NCBI GenBank assembly: GCA_035449045.1 | Contig: DAOTKC010000005.1 | Location: 1 to 64,000, forward strand | DNA: 64,000 nt | Direction of reading: 5' to 3' | Source: DAOTKC01 sp035449045 | Lineage (GTDB): Bacteria > Bacillota > Clostridia > Christensenellales > CAG-917 | Shown: positions 32,762 to 41,084 of the stretch, in pieces | Numbering within the stretch: position 1 is the stretch's first letter | Layout: each line of letters opens with the position of its first letter | The notes under the pieces: model-generated | What the model saw: the letters and a program-made list of their open reading frames with translations, nothing else | Database searches by the model: none | What the model was told of the DNA's origin: nothing | Translations under genes and position numbers: made by a program

Positions 32762-32926
32762 ACAGGGCGCGATTATAAGATGGATGCAAGGCTCAAAACT
32801 TCCCCATTGAATGCTTGCATTCAATGGGGGACTCGATAATATCGCGGGACAGGCGCCAATTAAAATACGCAACTGCGCCGCGACGCCGGCAGTAAATGCG
32901 GCAATGCGTTTATAAGCGCGCCCTGT
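32762..32926. repeat. 165-bp element with 17-bp terminal inverted repeats and central palindrome
   Basis: The ends ACAGGGCGCGATTATAA (32762-32778) and TTATAAGCGCGCCCTGT (32910-32926) are inverted repeats with one mismatch. Inside, a 13-bp-arm palindrome (32802-32814 with 32817-32829) has the core CCCCATTGA, and a GGCGC/GCGCC hairpin lies near 32852-32880. CGCGAT (32769-32774) can alternatively pair with ATCGCG (32841-32846). It abuts the sigG stop codon. It could be a MITE-like element or a structured RNA. No open frame and no T-run terminator are seen. Confidence 0.6.
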
Positions 32927-33699
32927 CAGTGCATGTATTTGCGGAGATACTCAATGCCCGACTTTTCCAGTCGCGATACCTGCGCCTGCGAAATGCCCAC
33001 CATTTTGGATATTTCCATCTGCGTTTTGCCATGGTAATAACGAAGCGCTAAAATTTCCTTTTCGCGCTCGGGCACCTTTTTGATGGCTTCCGAAAGCTCT
33101 AAGCTTTCAATCCAGTTTTCGGGCGAGTTTTTTTCGTCGGCTATTTGGTCGGAAAGTAAGATTGTGTCCTCTTCGTCGGAATATATCGGTTCGGAAAAGG
33201 AAACCGGCTCGGAGATGGCATCGAGGGCGCACGCTATTTCGGAGATGGGCACCGCTATTTCTTCGGCTATTTCAAACAGCGTCGGGTATCCCCCGTTTTT
33301 GCTGTTGGATATTTCCTCCTTGGCCTTCAACGCCCTATACGCCGTGTCGCGGAGGTTTCTGCTGACCTTGATGCCCGTTCTGTCGCGGAGAAATCGCCTT
33401 ATTTCCCCTATTATCATGGGCACGGCGTAGGTTGAAAACCGCACTTCAAGCGTGGTATCGAAATTTGCAATCGCTTTCATCAGGCCAACGCAACCTACCT
33501 GAAAGAGGTCGTCGGGGTTTTCGTCGCTGTTTTTAAACCTCCCCACTATGCTCAGAACAAGCCGCATATTCGCCTTTATAAACAGTTCTCTTGCATCTTC
33601 GTCGCCTTCTTTTATCTTGTGAATTAAATTTTCGCATTCTTTCGCGCTCAGTTTGGGAAGCTCGGATGTGTTTACGCCGGTGATTTCGACTTTGTTCAT
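32926..33699 (-). CDS. sigG: RNA polymerase sporulation sigma factor sigma-G
   Basis: A 257-residue SigB/F/G-type factor that drives late forespore genes, including spoVA and small acid-soluble protein genes. Region 2 contains NPDDLFQVGCVGLMKAIANFD, AVPMIIGEIRRFLRD and the SigG-specific N-terminus MNKVEITGVNTSELP. Region 4 contains ALRYYHGKTQMEISKMVGISQAQVSRLEK near the C-terminus. It has an AGGAGAT ribosome binding site. It lies downstream of sigE, the canonical spoIIGA-sigE-sigG order. Confidence 0.96.
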   Translation of the reverse strand: MNKVEITGVNTSELPKLSAKECENLIHKIKEGDEDARELFIKANMRLVLSIVGRFKNSDENPDDLFQVGCVGLMKAIANFDTTLEVRFSTYAVPMIIGEIRRFLRDRTGIKVSRNLRDTAYRALKAKEEISNSKNGGYPTLFEIAEEIAVPISEIACALDAISEPVSFSEPIYSDEEDTILLSDQIADEKNSPENWIESLELSEAIKKVPEREKEILALRYYHGKTQMEISKMVGISQAQVSRLEKSGIEYLRKYMH

Positions 33700-34071
33700 A
33701 GTGTTTATCTCCTTTTTTCTTATGTAAGCGGATTTACTTTGAACAAATAGTCGTTCGGGCTTGCGGCGTGGGCGGTTAGCATTTTCCCACTGGTTTTATT
33801 TAACCACGCAATCCGGCTTACTTGCCGCCGAATGCAATTCGGTCGATAAGTCAATCTGCCGTTTTCTTCATTTCATAATTTAGCCGCAAAAAAATTACAC
33901 TTTGGCTTTAAAATTATGGGTTGAGGACGAGAGTATGTAGCCTTGATTTAGTTTTTGAAATTAAATGAAGATAATAGAAAAAGTGGTTTTCCAAATTTTT
34001 TTTTTAAAAAATAATAAGTTGTAGGTATTAAAGGCTAAATTTCTTAGGCATAAGTAACACTGACCGCTCAG
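33700..34071. other. 372-bp gap sigE-sigG
   Basis: It should hold the sigG promoter (sigma-F or sigma-G type), but I found no convincing GYATA/GGNRANANTR or GHATR/CATNNTA pair. A CCGAAT-N3-ATTCGG hairpin lies near 33827-33841 and a long A/T tract near 33990-34015. No gene. Confidence 0.5.
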
Positions 34072-34785
34072 TCATACCAGCTTCGCTATTTCTTTTTTCA
34101 GTTTGCTGACGATTTTTTTCTCAAGGCGGGATATGTAGGATTGGGATATGCCCATCATTTCGGCGATTTCCTTTTGCGTCTTCTCTTCCTCGCCGTAGAG
34201 CCCGAATCTAAGCGCCACTATCTTTCTGTCGCGCTCGGGCAGTTTGTCGAAAGTCAACTTGAGCATTTCGCGCTCGGCGCTGCTTTCGACCTCACGGTAT
34301 ATTATGTCGCTTTCGGTGCCGAGTATGTCGGAAAGCAGTAAAACGTTTCCGTCCCAGTCGACATTTAGCGGTTCTTCGAGGGATATTTCCGCTTTTATGC
34401 GCACCATCTTCCTAAGATGCATCAAAATCTCGTTCTCAATGCACCGCGAGGCATATGTCGCGAGTTTGATGTTTTTGTCCTTATCGAAGGAGTTTACCGC
34501 CTTAATGAGCCCTATTGTTCCCACCGAAACCAAGTCCTCAAGCTCGATGCCGGTATTTTCAAAGCGTTTGGCTATATAGACGACCAGCCTCAAATTCCGC
34601 TCTATTAACAGCAGCCGCGCTTCTTCGGAGCCCAATTGCAGTTTTTCAACAATCTCGTTCTCTTCCTCGGGCGAAAGCGGAGCGGGCAAAGCCTCGCCGC
34701 TTGTTATGTAGTCAACCTCGGCCTTAGGCTTGGCAAGGTCAAAAAGCCGGATGAATTTTAATATTAACTGCAAAAGTTTTCTCAT
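34072..34785 (-). CDS. sigE: RNA polymerase sporulation sigma factor sigma-E (pro-form)
   Basis: A 237-residue pro-sigma-E. The first ~27 residues (hydrophobic/basic MRKLLQLILKFIRLF segment) are the membrane-associated prosequence removed by SpoIIGA. Region 2 has ELEDLVSVGTIGLIKAVNSFD and NEILMHLRKMVR, and region 4 has ALRFGLYGEEEKTQKEIAEMMGISQSYISRLEKK. It activates early mother-cell genes. Ribosome binding site GGTGGGG. It is 202 bp after spoIIGA. Confidence 0.96.
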   Translation of the reverse strand: MRKLLQLILKFIRLFDLAKPKAEVDYITSGEALPAPLSPEEENEIVEKLQLGSEEARLLLIERNLRLVVYIAKRFENTGIELEDLVSVGTIGLIKAVNSFDKDKNIKLATYASRCIENEILMHLRKMVRIKAEISLEEPLNVDWDGNVLLLSDILGTESDIIYREVESSAEREMLKLTFDKLPERDRKIVALRFGLYGEEEKTQKEIAEMMGISQSYISRLEKKIVSKLKKEIAKLV

Positions 34786-34987
34786 ATCCCCACCTTATTA
34801 TAAGCGCTCGCTCTATCGTTTACCTTTGGCTTGCCGCTCTTGGTTTGCGGTCACTTAAAATCGCTCTTCCGCTAATTTTCGGGACAATATATTTAGCGCG
34901 CCGACTATGCCTTAAATATGTTCTTAACATTTTTCTTAAGTAATTTCGCTTTAAGATTGGTTATTGTTCTTTTCTGCTTTTATTCGC

Positions 34988-35764
34988 TCAAGCGGCGTTG
35001 GGCATAAGCGCGCAGTTTAAAATGACGTCGTAGTCCTTTTTTATCTCCGAAACGGTTGCAAGCACATTTGAGAGTTCGATTTCACGTTCTTTTTCGGCGA
35101 TTTTAAGGCCGCTGATGCTGACAAGCGGCAAAACTTTCTCGCCCGTCACCGTTTTCACACTGATTTCGCCGCGCCGCTCGGCCTCGGCCGCCTCCAAGAC
35201 CTTTTGAGATATCACTATTACGGGCTTAAGCGTGCAGAAGTCGAAAAGTGTGTTGCCGGTGTCCCAAAACCCTGTAAACTCCCTTGCTCCGCATCCTGTA
35301 TGTATAATGATTTTCACTGTTTCGTGCCGCGCGCTTTCGGTGTGTTTAATTTTGAGCTGTCTGATAAAATACGCCGTAAACAAACCCGCAAGCGCGATAA
35401 GGCCCAAAATGCCGGTGTTGGTATTGAGTCCGCCGATAAAAAGTCCTAAGCCGTAGACGACGCCGCCGAAGGCGAATGTTACGGCGACAAAGCTTACCGT
35501 AGTCAAAAGATAGCCTTTAAAGCTTTTAAATCCGCCGAAAATGACAGGTAATAGCAGCGCGACACCAACTTTGTATAAGAATAATAGAAAGGTTTTTTCG
35601 ATGTAGAGGACGGGAAAGGCCAGTGCGGCGCCGACAGCCGACGCCAAGACCATTCGCCACTTTTTTACCCTAGTATTGAGAACGCAGAAGGAAACAAGAT
35701 AAATCAAAAAGAGATTTACCAGCATGTTATCGAATAGAACCGCTTCGATGTAAACCGTCAACAC
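34988..35764 (-). CDS. spoIIGA: Sigma-E processing peptidase SpoIIGA
   Basis: A 258-residue membrane-embedded aspartic protease that cleaves the pro-sequence of sigma-E at the sporulation septum. Five hydrophobic segments occupy residues about 1-135. The cytoplasmic protease domain contains GFWDTGNTLFD near residues 164-174, with the catalytic Asp in D-T-G. It lies upstream of sigE and downstream of ftsZ, the standard arrangement. A 0A box and TATAAT precede it. Confidence 0.93.
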   Translation of the reverse strand: MLTVYIEAVLFDNMLVNLFLIYLVSFCVLNTRVKKWRMVLASAVGAALAFPVLYIEKTFLLFLYKVGVALLLPVIFGGFKSFKGYLLTTVSFVAVTFAFGGVVYGLGLFIGGLNTNTGILGLIALAGLFTAYFIRQLKIKHTESARHETVKIIIHTGCGAREFTGFWDTGNTLFDFCTLKPVIVISQKVLEAAEAERRGEISVKTVTGEKVLPLVSISGLKIAEKEREIELSNVLATVSEIKKDYDVILNCALMPNAA

Positions 35765-35780
35765 ATGATCCTCGAGAACT

Positions 35781-35804
35781 ATTATAGGCCGTTTTTTTGT
35801 CGAA
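35781..35804 (-). promoter_or_regulatory. Candidate Spo0A-activated promoter of spoIIGA
   Basis: On the minus strand a perfect TATAAT (35781-35786) follows a perfect 0A-box TTCGACA (35798-35804), 11 bp further upstream. The 17-bp-spaced -35 hexamer is poor, as expected for Spo0A-dependent sigma-A promoters such as B. subtilis spoIIG. Confidence 0.6.
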
Positions 35805-35817
35805 ATATTTCCGTTTG

Positions 35818-36063
35818 ATAAATTAACGAATAACTAAAACGAGTAAGGAATAATGGTGGAAACGGCGCGGATGAGCCAAAATACTACAAATCTTAGCTTT
35901 TTGGACTGTCATTTTTATTATTTATTCTTATATGATAAATTTAATTTATAGTTCTCAACATTAATCCATCCTCAGTTTTTCGTTTTTAGTTTTTAGTTGA
36001 TCGTTGGTTCTCATCACCCCTCCAACCTCAATTATTCATTATTAATTATTCATTATTCGTTAA
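35818..36063. repeat. Intergenic repeats between ftsZ and spoIIGA
   Basis: One block (35818-35872: ATTAACGAATAACTAAAACG, GGAATAATGG, CGGCGCGGATGAGCC) and an opposite-facing block (35971-36063: TTTTTCGTTTTTAGTTTTTA, then ATTATTCATTATTAATTATT and ATTCGTTAA) flank about 100 bp of plain AT-rich DNA. They use the same words as the other repeats in the window. Confidence 0.6.
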
Positions 36064-36066
36064 ATT

Positions 36067-36092
36067 AAAAGCCCCGCAACTGCGGGGCTTTT
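36067..36092 (-). terminator. Terminator after ftsZ
   Basis: AAAAGCCCCGCA (36067-36078) pairs with TGCGGGGCTTTT (36081-36092), a GC-rich stem flanked by A/T tracts. On the minus strand it is followed by TTTTAATTT. It lies 13 bp past the ftsZ stop and ends the dcw transcription. Confidence 0.9.
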
Positions 36093-36104
36093 GATTGTTA
36101 TCGG

Positions 36105-37319
36105 TTACTTTTTCTTAAGTTTTTTCAAGAAAGGCGGAATGGAAGCGTCCTCGTCGACGTCGATGCGCGAGGAAGAAACCACGCTCTTTTCGACGGGCGC
36201 GGGTGCTGCTGCCGAGGCTTGGTGGGGCTTGGGCTCGGCCTGTTGCTCTCTCGGCGGCATAGGCGGGTTTAAGAGGTCCTGCCCGTATAGTGAGGGCACC
36301 GATGAGGCATAGCGGGGATTTCGATTCAAAAGCAAAATGTCCTTGCTGACGAAGCCTGTCGCTATGACGGTAAGGCGGATTTCGTCGCGGACGCCCGGCT
36401 CGATGGCTAGGCCGAAAATAATATTGGCGTCCTCGTCGACGACGTCACGGATAAGGTTGCAGGCCTCGCCGATTTCGTCGATGGTGGTATCCTCGCCGCC
36501 CGTGAAGTTGAGAATAAGCGCCGTCGCGCCCTCGATTCTGGTTTCAAGAAGCGCGCTGGAAACGGCTTGGCTGGCGGCGTCGATATGCCGCCTTTCGCCC
36601 TTGCCGATGCCTATGCCCATGTGCGCGATGCCCTTGTTTTTAATGACGGTGCGGACGTCGGCAAAATCAAGGTTAATGAGGGCGGGCTTAACTATAAGAT
36701 CAGTTATGCCCTGAATGCCCTGCCTTAAGACGTCGTCGGCTATTTTAAACGCTTCCTTTATCGAAAGCTGCTTTTTTGCGCCGTCGCCGTATTGGTAGCG
36801 CGTCTGATGTTGCGTCAAAAGTTTTTGGTTGGGGATAACAAGCAGCGTATCGACGAATTTTCTAAGCTTTTCGATGCCCATATCGGCGTTGCTCTTTCGC
36901 TTCTTGCCCTCAAAGTCGAAGGGGCGCGTGACGACAGCGATAGTTAAAATATCCTTTTGCTTGGCGATTTGGGCGATGACGGGAGCCGCGCCCGTGCCGG
37001 TGCCGCCGCCCATGCCCGCGGCTATGAACAAAAGGTCAACGCCATCTAAGCACGCCGCTATTTCGGCTTCCGACTCAACCGCCGCCTTTTCGCCGATTTC
37101 GGGGTCCGACCCCGCGCCCAATCCTTTGGTGAGTTGGCGTCCCAACTGAAGCCTTCGTTCGGCGCGCGAAGTAAACAGCGCCTGCTTGTCGGTGTTGGCT
37201 GCTATATAGTCACAGCTTGTTATACCGGCGTCAATCATATTATTGACGGCGTTATTGCCGCCGCCGCCCACGCCGATTACCAATATTCTTGCCGAGCAGG
37301 ATTGCTCAGTGTCGTTCAT
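36105..37319 (-). CDS. ftsZ: Cell division protein FtsZ
   Basis: The tubulin-like GTPase that forms the Z-ring. From the ATG at 37319 (GGAGG ribosome binding site 5 bp upstream) it is 404 residues. GGGGNNAVNNMI near residues 15-27 and GGGTGTGAAPVIA near 104-116 form the nucleotide site. The C-terminal domain, a Pro/Ala-rich linker (about 335-385) and the conserved terminal peptide IPPFLKKLKKK for FtsA/SepF binding follow. An upstream GTG in the same frame lies before the ribosome binding site and is unlikely to be used. Confidence 0.97.
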   Translation of the reverse strand: MNDTEQSCSARILVIGVGGGGNNAVNNMIDAGITSCDYIAANTDKQALFTSRAERRLQLGRQLTKGLGAGSDPEIGEKAAVESEAEIAACLDGVDLLFIAAGMGGGTGTGAAPVIAQIAKQKDILTIAVVTRPFDFEGKKRKSNADMGIEKLRKFVDTLLVIPNQKLLTQHQTRYQYGDGAKKQLSIKEAFKIADDVLRQGIQGITDLIVKPALINLDFADVRTVIKNKGIAHMGIGIGKGERRHIDAASQAVSSALLETRIEGATALILNFTGGEDTTIDEIGEACNLIRDVVDEDANIIFGLAIEPGVRDEIRLTVIATGFVSKDILLLNRNPRYASSVPSLYGQDLLNPPMPPREQQAEPKPHQASAAAPAPVEKSVVSSSRIDVDEDASIPPFLKKLKKK

Positions 37320-37444
37320 AAAACCTCCGAAAAGCACGCGCTTTCAATGTTTTTATATAGCTTCCGAATTTTGCGGCTTCTTATCTTGCGTATTGCCTAG
37401 TCAAAATTGCTTTTTGCTAAGAAAAGCAGACTAAAGCTTGTTTT

Positions 37445-38620
37445 TTAACTTCCGAACAGCAACCTTTTGAGCTTATCTTTAAAAAATTCGGCCTTGGGCT
37501 TGCTCTCGTCGAGATTTGACGCGACGTCGAGAAGGCTAATAAGCGAGGAGCGGCAGGGACGGTTGTAGCCGGGCGCCACCGGAGCCACGATTTCTATGTT
37601 TTTTCCCGTCTTCTCGGCCAAAAATTCCTTGGCGCCGCGGATGTAGGAAACGCCCAAGCCCGTCAGATACAGAGGCACGTAGCTCGGGCACTTAAGCTCC
37701 GACTTGTCGATGGCGCGCTTCAAAAACTCCGCCATCTGCTCCAGCCGCGCTTTGACAATCTCGTTGGTTATGTCGGCGGCAACCTTGGTCTTATCGGCGG
37801 CCTCATACATCTCGCCGCTCGAGAACTGAAGGTTGAGATCAACCTTTTCCTTGATATCCTCCGCCGTCTTGAAGGGAATGCTCAAAACCTCGGCGATATC
37901 GCCAGATATATGCGCGCCGCCCAGCGAAAACGAGGCTATGGAAGTGAGCCCGTCGCCCCGAGCCTGCGACACCGTCGTTGACATATAGCCTATGTCGGCG
38001 AGAAGCACATATTTATCGCGCTGGGCGGCCTCAAACAGACTCATCGTTTCCGCCCACGCCGTCGAAATGAAATCTATTTCCTTAATACCGAGTTTTTCGA
38101 GAAAATCCGAAAACAAATTGACGAATTTTCTTTCGGCGAGAACATAGGAAATTAAGCCCGTCAGCTTGTATGCCGTAAGGCCTACGGGCTCGATAATCCG
38201 CTTGGTCTTGTCGTCGAGCGTGAAATACGCCGCAGACCAGCTGATGGCAATATACTCGGGGTCTTTTTTGAAGGTGTCGCCTTTTTTATAGAGCCGCTCC
38301 AGCTCCTCTTCCGACACCCTGAATGTCTTGCCGAAGTTTAAGCTGACGCTCTTGCATTGAACGGCCGAAAACTCGCCCGGCACGCCTATGTAGAGTTTTT
38401 TTACGCGCTTTCCCGTCTCCGATTTAATGCCGTCCAGCACCTTTTTCAAGGCGGCGAACAGGCTCTCCTCCGACAGCCATTCGCCCTGCTGATAGCCGTC
38501 GTATGCGGCTTCGGCGAGGGCGCGGATATTGAAGATATTCTTGGCGGTCTTCTTGCCCGCGAGCGCCATTAGTTTGCCCGAACCGATATCCAAGACCGTC
38601 ACATCATTTGAAAGCAGCAT
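37445..38620 (-). CDS. ftsA: Cell division protein FtsA
   Basis: A 391-residue actin-family protein that tethers FtsZ to the membrane. The phosphate-1 motif VLDIGSGK (near 8-15), the phosphate-2 region LLADIGYMSTTVS (near 205-217) and the adenosine motif LTGLGVSYIRGA (near 320-331) are visible. The C-terminal FFKDKLKRLLFGS looks like the amphipathic membrane-targeting helix. It is preceded by its own strong promoter. A TCCGGC-N3-GCCGGA hairpin (38632-38646) lies in the leader. Confidence 0.9.
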   Translation of the reverse strand: MLLSNDVTVLDIGSGKLMALAGKKTAKNIFNIRALAEAAYDGYQQGEWLSEESLFAALKKVLDGIKSETGKRVKKLYIGVPGEFSAVQCKSVSLNFGKTFRVSEEELERLYKKGDTFKKDPEYIAISWSAAYFTLDDKTKRIIEPVGLTAYKLTGLISYVLAERKFVNLFSDFLEKLGIKEIDFISTAWAETMSLFEAAQRDKYVLLADIGYMSTTVSQARGDGLTSIASFSLGGAHISGDIAEVLSIPFKTAEDIKEKVDLNLQFSSGEMYEAADKTKVAADITNEIVKARLEQMAEFLKRAIDKSELKCPSYVPLYLTGLGVSYIRGAKEFLAEKTGKNIEIVAPVAPGYNRPCRSSLISLLDVASNLDESKPKAEFFKDKLKRLLFGS

Positions 38621-38665
38621 AATACCTCAAATCCGGCTTAGCCGGACTTATACATACATAGATAA

Positions 38666-38694
38666 ATTTTAAACTAAGGATAGTGAAATGTCAA
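38666..38694 (-). promoter_or_regulatory. Sigma-A promoter of ftsA-ftsZ
   Basis: TTGACA (38689-38694), 17 bp, TAAAAT (38666-38671) on the minus strand, 46 bp from the ftsA ATG. Confidence 0.85.
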
Positions 38695-38830
38695 TAAAAT
38701 GCGGATAAATCAAAAATTATCGAGGAAGTTTGCATATATTGAAACAACACAAAAGGAAGGCGAATTTAATAAGCATAAGCCTAATTTGGAAGTTAATTTT
38801 TGGAGAAATATTGCTTAGAAGCTAAAAAAT

Positions 38831-39628
38831 TCAGTCGGCATACCAGACAAACTCAGAAAGTTCGGCGTCGTAGCGTATAAAACCGTGCGTAACGCGTCCG
38901 CGGACTTCGGCATCCTCCGAGCTTGAGGCCGATTGATACCACCCGTAAGCCGCGCTGATCCGCTCCGAAATTACGGTGAGTGCCGAGGCGCTAATCTCAA
39001 AGGCCACTCCCGAACGGGTTGAAACGGTCAATTTTTCGGCATCGAGATTGATTTCGGAAACGAACGCAGAAAAGGCACCGCCGTAAATTTCCAGATTCTC
39101 AAACGCCGCAACGATGTTTTGAAGAATAATTATCTCACTTCTTTGGGTGTCGATAAGATTAATTCCCGCCTTTAAGTTTTCGGAGCTTATTTCGACGTTT
39201 GTTTTGGTTATCGGGCCGTCCTCGGTCTCACTTTGGGCGAGTGCCGAAGACTCCAGCACTTCTACAACGCAAAACTCGCGGTCGACCAAGGCGAAAGTGT
39301 CCGTCCCCACCGCTTTGAATGCGAGGACAGGATGCCGCACCGCTACGTGAATGATTATTTTGTTGGGGAAAACGCGCTCGATATTGATGACCTTGACCGA
39401 GGGCAGCTTGGACTGAATCCGCGATACCACAAGATGTTCGCTTATCGTAAAGATGTTGTTGGCGGGCTTGATGGCGGCCGCTTCGAGAATTTCATCCTCC
39501 GAAATATGCCCGCCTTCGCCCGCAAATTTAACCTCGACAGAACTCACGGTAAAGACCGTGAAATTCAAAATTACCACGACCACCGTCACCGCGAGAAATA
39601 TTAAGAGTGTTATAAGCCTTTTGTTCAT
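38831..39628 (-). CDS. ftsQ: Cell division protein FtsQ/DivIB
   Basis: From the ATG at 39628 the protein is 265 residues. It has an N-terminal transmembrane helix (about 4-26), a POTRA domain (VSSVEVKFAGEGGHISEDEILEAAAIKPANNIF... about 30-100) and the extracytoplasmic FtsQ domain (RVFPNKIIIHVAVRHPVLAF and beyond). It scaffolds FtsL/FtsB-type proteins in the divisome. A TTG-initiated extension to 39736 adds a basic cytoplasmic stretch, but no ribosome binding site supports it. The order murA-ftsQ-ftsA is plausible for Clostridia. Confidence 0.85.
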   Translation of the reverse strand: MNKRLITLLIFLAVTVVVVILNFTVFTVSSVEVKFAGEGGHISEDEILEAAAIKPANNIFTISEHLVVSRIQSKLPSVKVINIERVFPNKIIIHVAVRHPVLAFKAVGTDTFALVDREFCVVEVLESSALAQSETEDGPITKTNVEISSENLKAGINLIDTQRSEIIILQNIVAAFENLEIYGGAFSAFVSEINLDAEKLTVSTRSGVAFEISASALTVISERISAAYGWYQSASSSEDAEVRGRVTHGFIRYDAELSEFVWYAD

Positions 39629-39787
39629 AGATTTATCGGTTCTGTTAAATAACCCGAATTTATTTATAAAAATTAACTGACAAATTAATTTTTCTTGGCA
39701 ACGTTTTTCGGAGCGTTTTTGCCTTTGCTTTCCCAAAGTAAGCCAGGGCTTTCGTATTTATCGAATTATCTCAAATATCCTCATTCG

Positions 39788-41038
39788 CTACAACGTTATT
39801 CGCTTTATATCCGCGCCCAAGGACGCCAAAACCGCTTCTAGCTTTTCATAACCGCGGTCGATGTGGTGCGGCTCCAAGACGGTCGTCACGCCTTCGGCGG
39901 CAAGGCCAGCAAGCACCAGTCCCGCGCCGCCGCGAAGGTCGTTGGCCGTCACCTCCGCCCCTTTTAGCCGTCCGCCCGTCACCGTCGCCGTCACGCCGTC
40001 AACAATTATCGCGGCGTCCATCTTCCTTAGTTCGGCGGCATGCGCGAAGCGGTTCTCAAAGATGTTTTCGCGGATTACGCCGACGCCGTTCGACACCGCC
40101 ATAAGCGTCATAAACTGCGGCTGCAGGTCGGTGGGAAAACCGGGATAAGGCTCGGTTTCGACAAAACTTATGCATTTCCCGCGACCGCGCGAATACACGG
40201 TTATATTATCACAGTCGACGCGGTATCCGCAAGCGCTTTTAGGGAGTTTGGTCAAAAGCGAGCAAAGATGCGAAGGTTCGACATTTTCAAGCGTTATTTC
40301 GCCGCCTGCGACACAAACGGCGATAATAAGCGTGCCTGCAGTTATTCTGTCGGGAATGGGCGTGTGTGCCGCGCCGTGAAGCCCGTCCACGCCCTGAATT
40401 TTTATTACCGCCGTGCCCGCGCCCGACACTTTGCCGCCCATAGCGTTGATGAAGTCCTGAAGGTCGGTTATTTCGGGCTCGCGCGCGGCGTTTCTGATTG
40501 TCGTCACACCCTCGGCGAGCGCGCCGGCAAGGATAAGGTTTTCGGTAGCGCCGACGCTGGGTATCTTTAAACAAATATCGGCGCCTTTAATAACGTCAGT
40601 CGAGCAGATTATTTCGTCACCGCGCTCCTCGATGCCTATATTCATTCGCCGAAAACCGTCGATGTGAAGGTTAATTGGGCGCTTGCCTATCTCGCAACCG
40701 CCCGGGTAAGCGACGCGCGCGTGTTTTTCCCTCGCCAAAATCGCGCCCAATAGGAAAATGGACGACCGCATCTCCCGCGCCAAACAGCCGGGGATTTCGG
40801 CGCCTTCAAGCCGTCCGTATGTAGTAATAGAGCCGCCCTCCTTGACGACGGACACGCCGAGCAGTTTTAAAATGTTCTGCATCATCTCGACGTCGGCTAT
40901 TTGGGGGCAGTCTTTGATTGTTGTTGCTTCGTCGGTCAGTATCGAGGCCGCAAGCAGCGGCAGAACGGCATTTTTGGCGCCTTTTATCCTCGTGCTGCCG
41001 GCAAGCTTTTTTCCGCCTCTGATTTCGAGTTTGTCCAT
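39788..41038 (-). CDS. murA: UDP-N-acetylglucosamine 1-carboxyvinyltransferase
   Basis: A 416-residue EPSP-synthase-fold enzyme catalysing the first committed step of peptidoglycan synthesis, adding enolpyruvate to UDP-GlcNAc. KGAKNAVLPLLAASIL (about 19-34) holds the Lys-Asn substrate pair. YPGGCEIGKRPINLHIDGF (about 111-129) holds the active-site Cys that fosfomycin alkylates. DLRGGAGLVLAGLAAEG lies near the C-terminus. AGGAG precedes the ATG. It occupies the place between ftsW and ftsQ where murG often sits. Confidence 0.96.
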   Translation of the reverse strand: MDKLEIRGGKKLAGSTRIKGAKNAVLPLLAASILTDEATTIKDCPQIADVEMMQNILKLLGVSVVKEGGSITTYGRLEGAEIPGCLAREMRSSIFLLGAILAREKHARVAYPGGCEIGKRPINLHIDGFRRMNIGIEERGDEIICSTDVIKGADICLKIPSVGATENLILAGALAEGVTTIRNAAREPEITDLQDFINAMGGKVSGAGTAVIKIQGVDGLHGAAHTPIPDRITAGTLIIAVCVAGGEITLENVEPSHLCSLLTKLPKSACGYRVDCDNITVYSRGRGKCISFVETEPYPGFPTDLQPQFMTLMAVSNGVGVIRENIFENRFAHAAELRKMDAAIIVDGVTATVTGGRLKGAEVTANDLRGGAGLVLAGLAAEGVTTVLEPHHIDRGYEKLEAVLASLGADIKRITL

Positions 41039-41084
41039 ACTACTCCTTTGGGCAAGTCCTATAGGTTTTTGGCAACACTACATA

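Noticed and set aside
33700..33900. Sigma-F promoter of sigG
   Set aside because: GGGAAAATGC resembles a -10 but no GYATA stands at the right distance.
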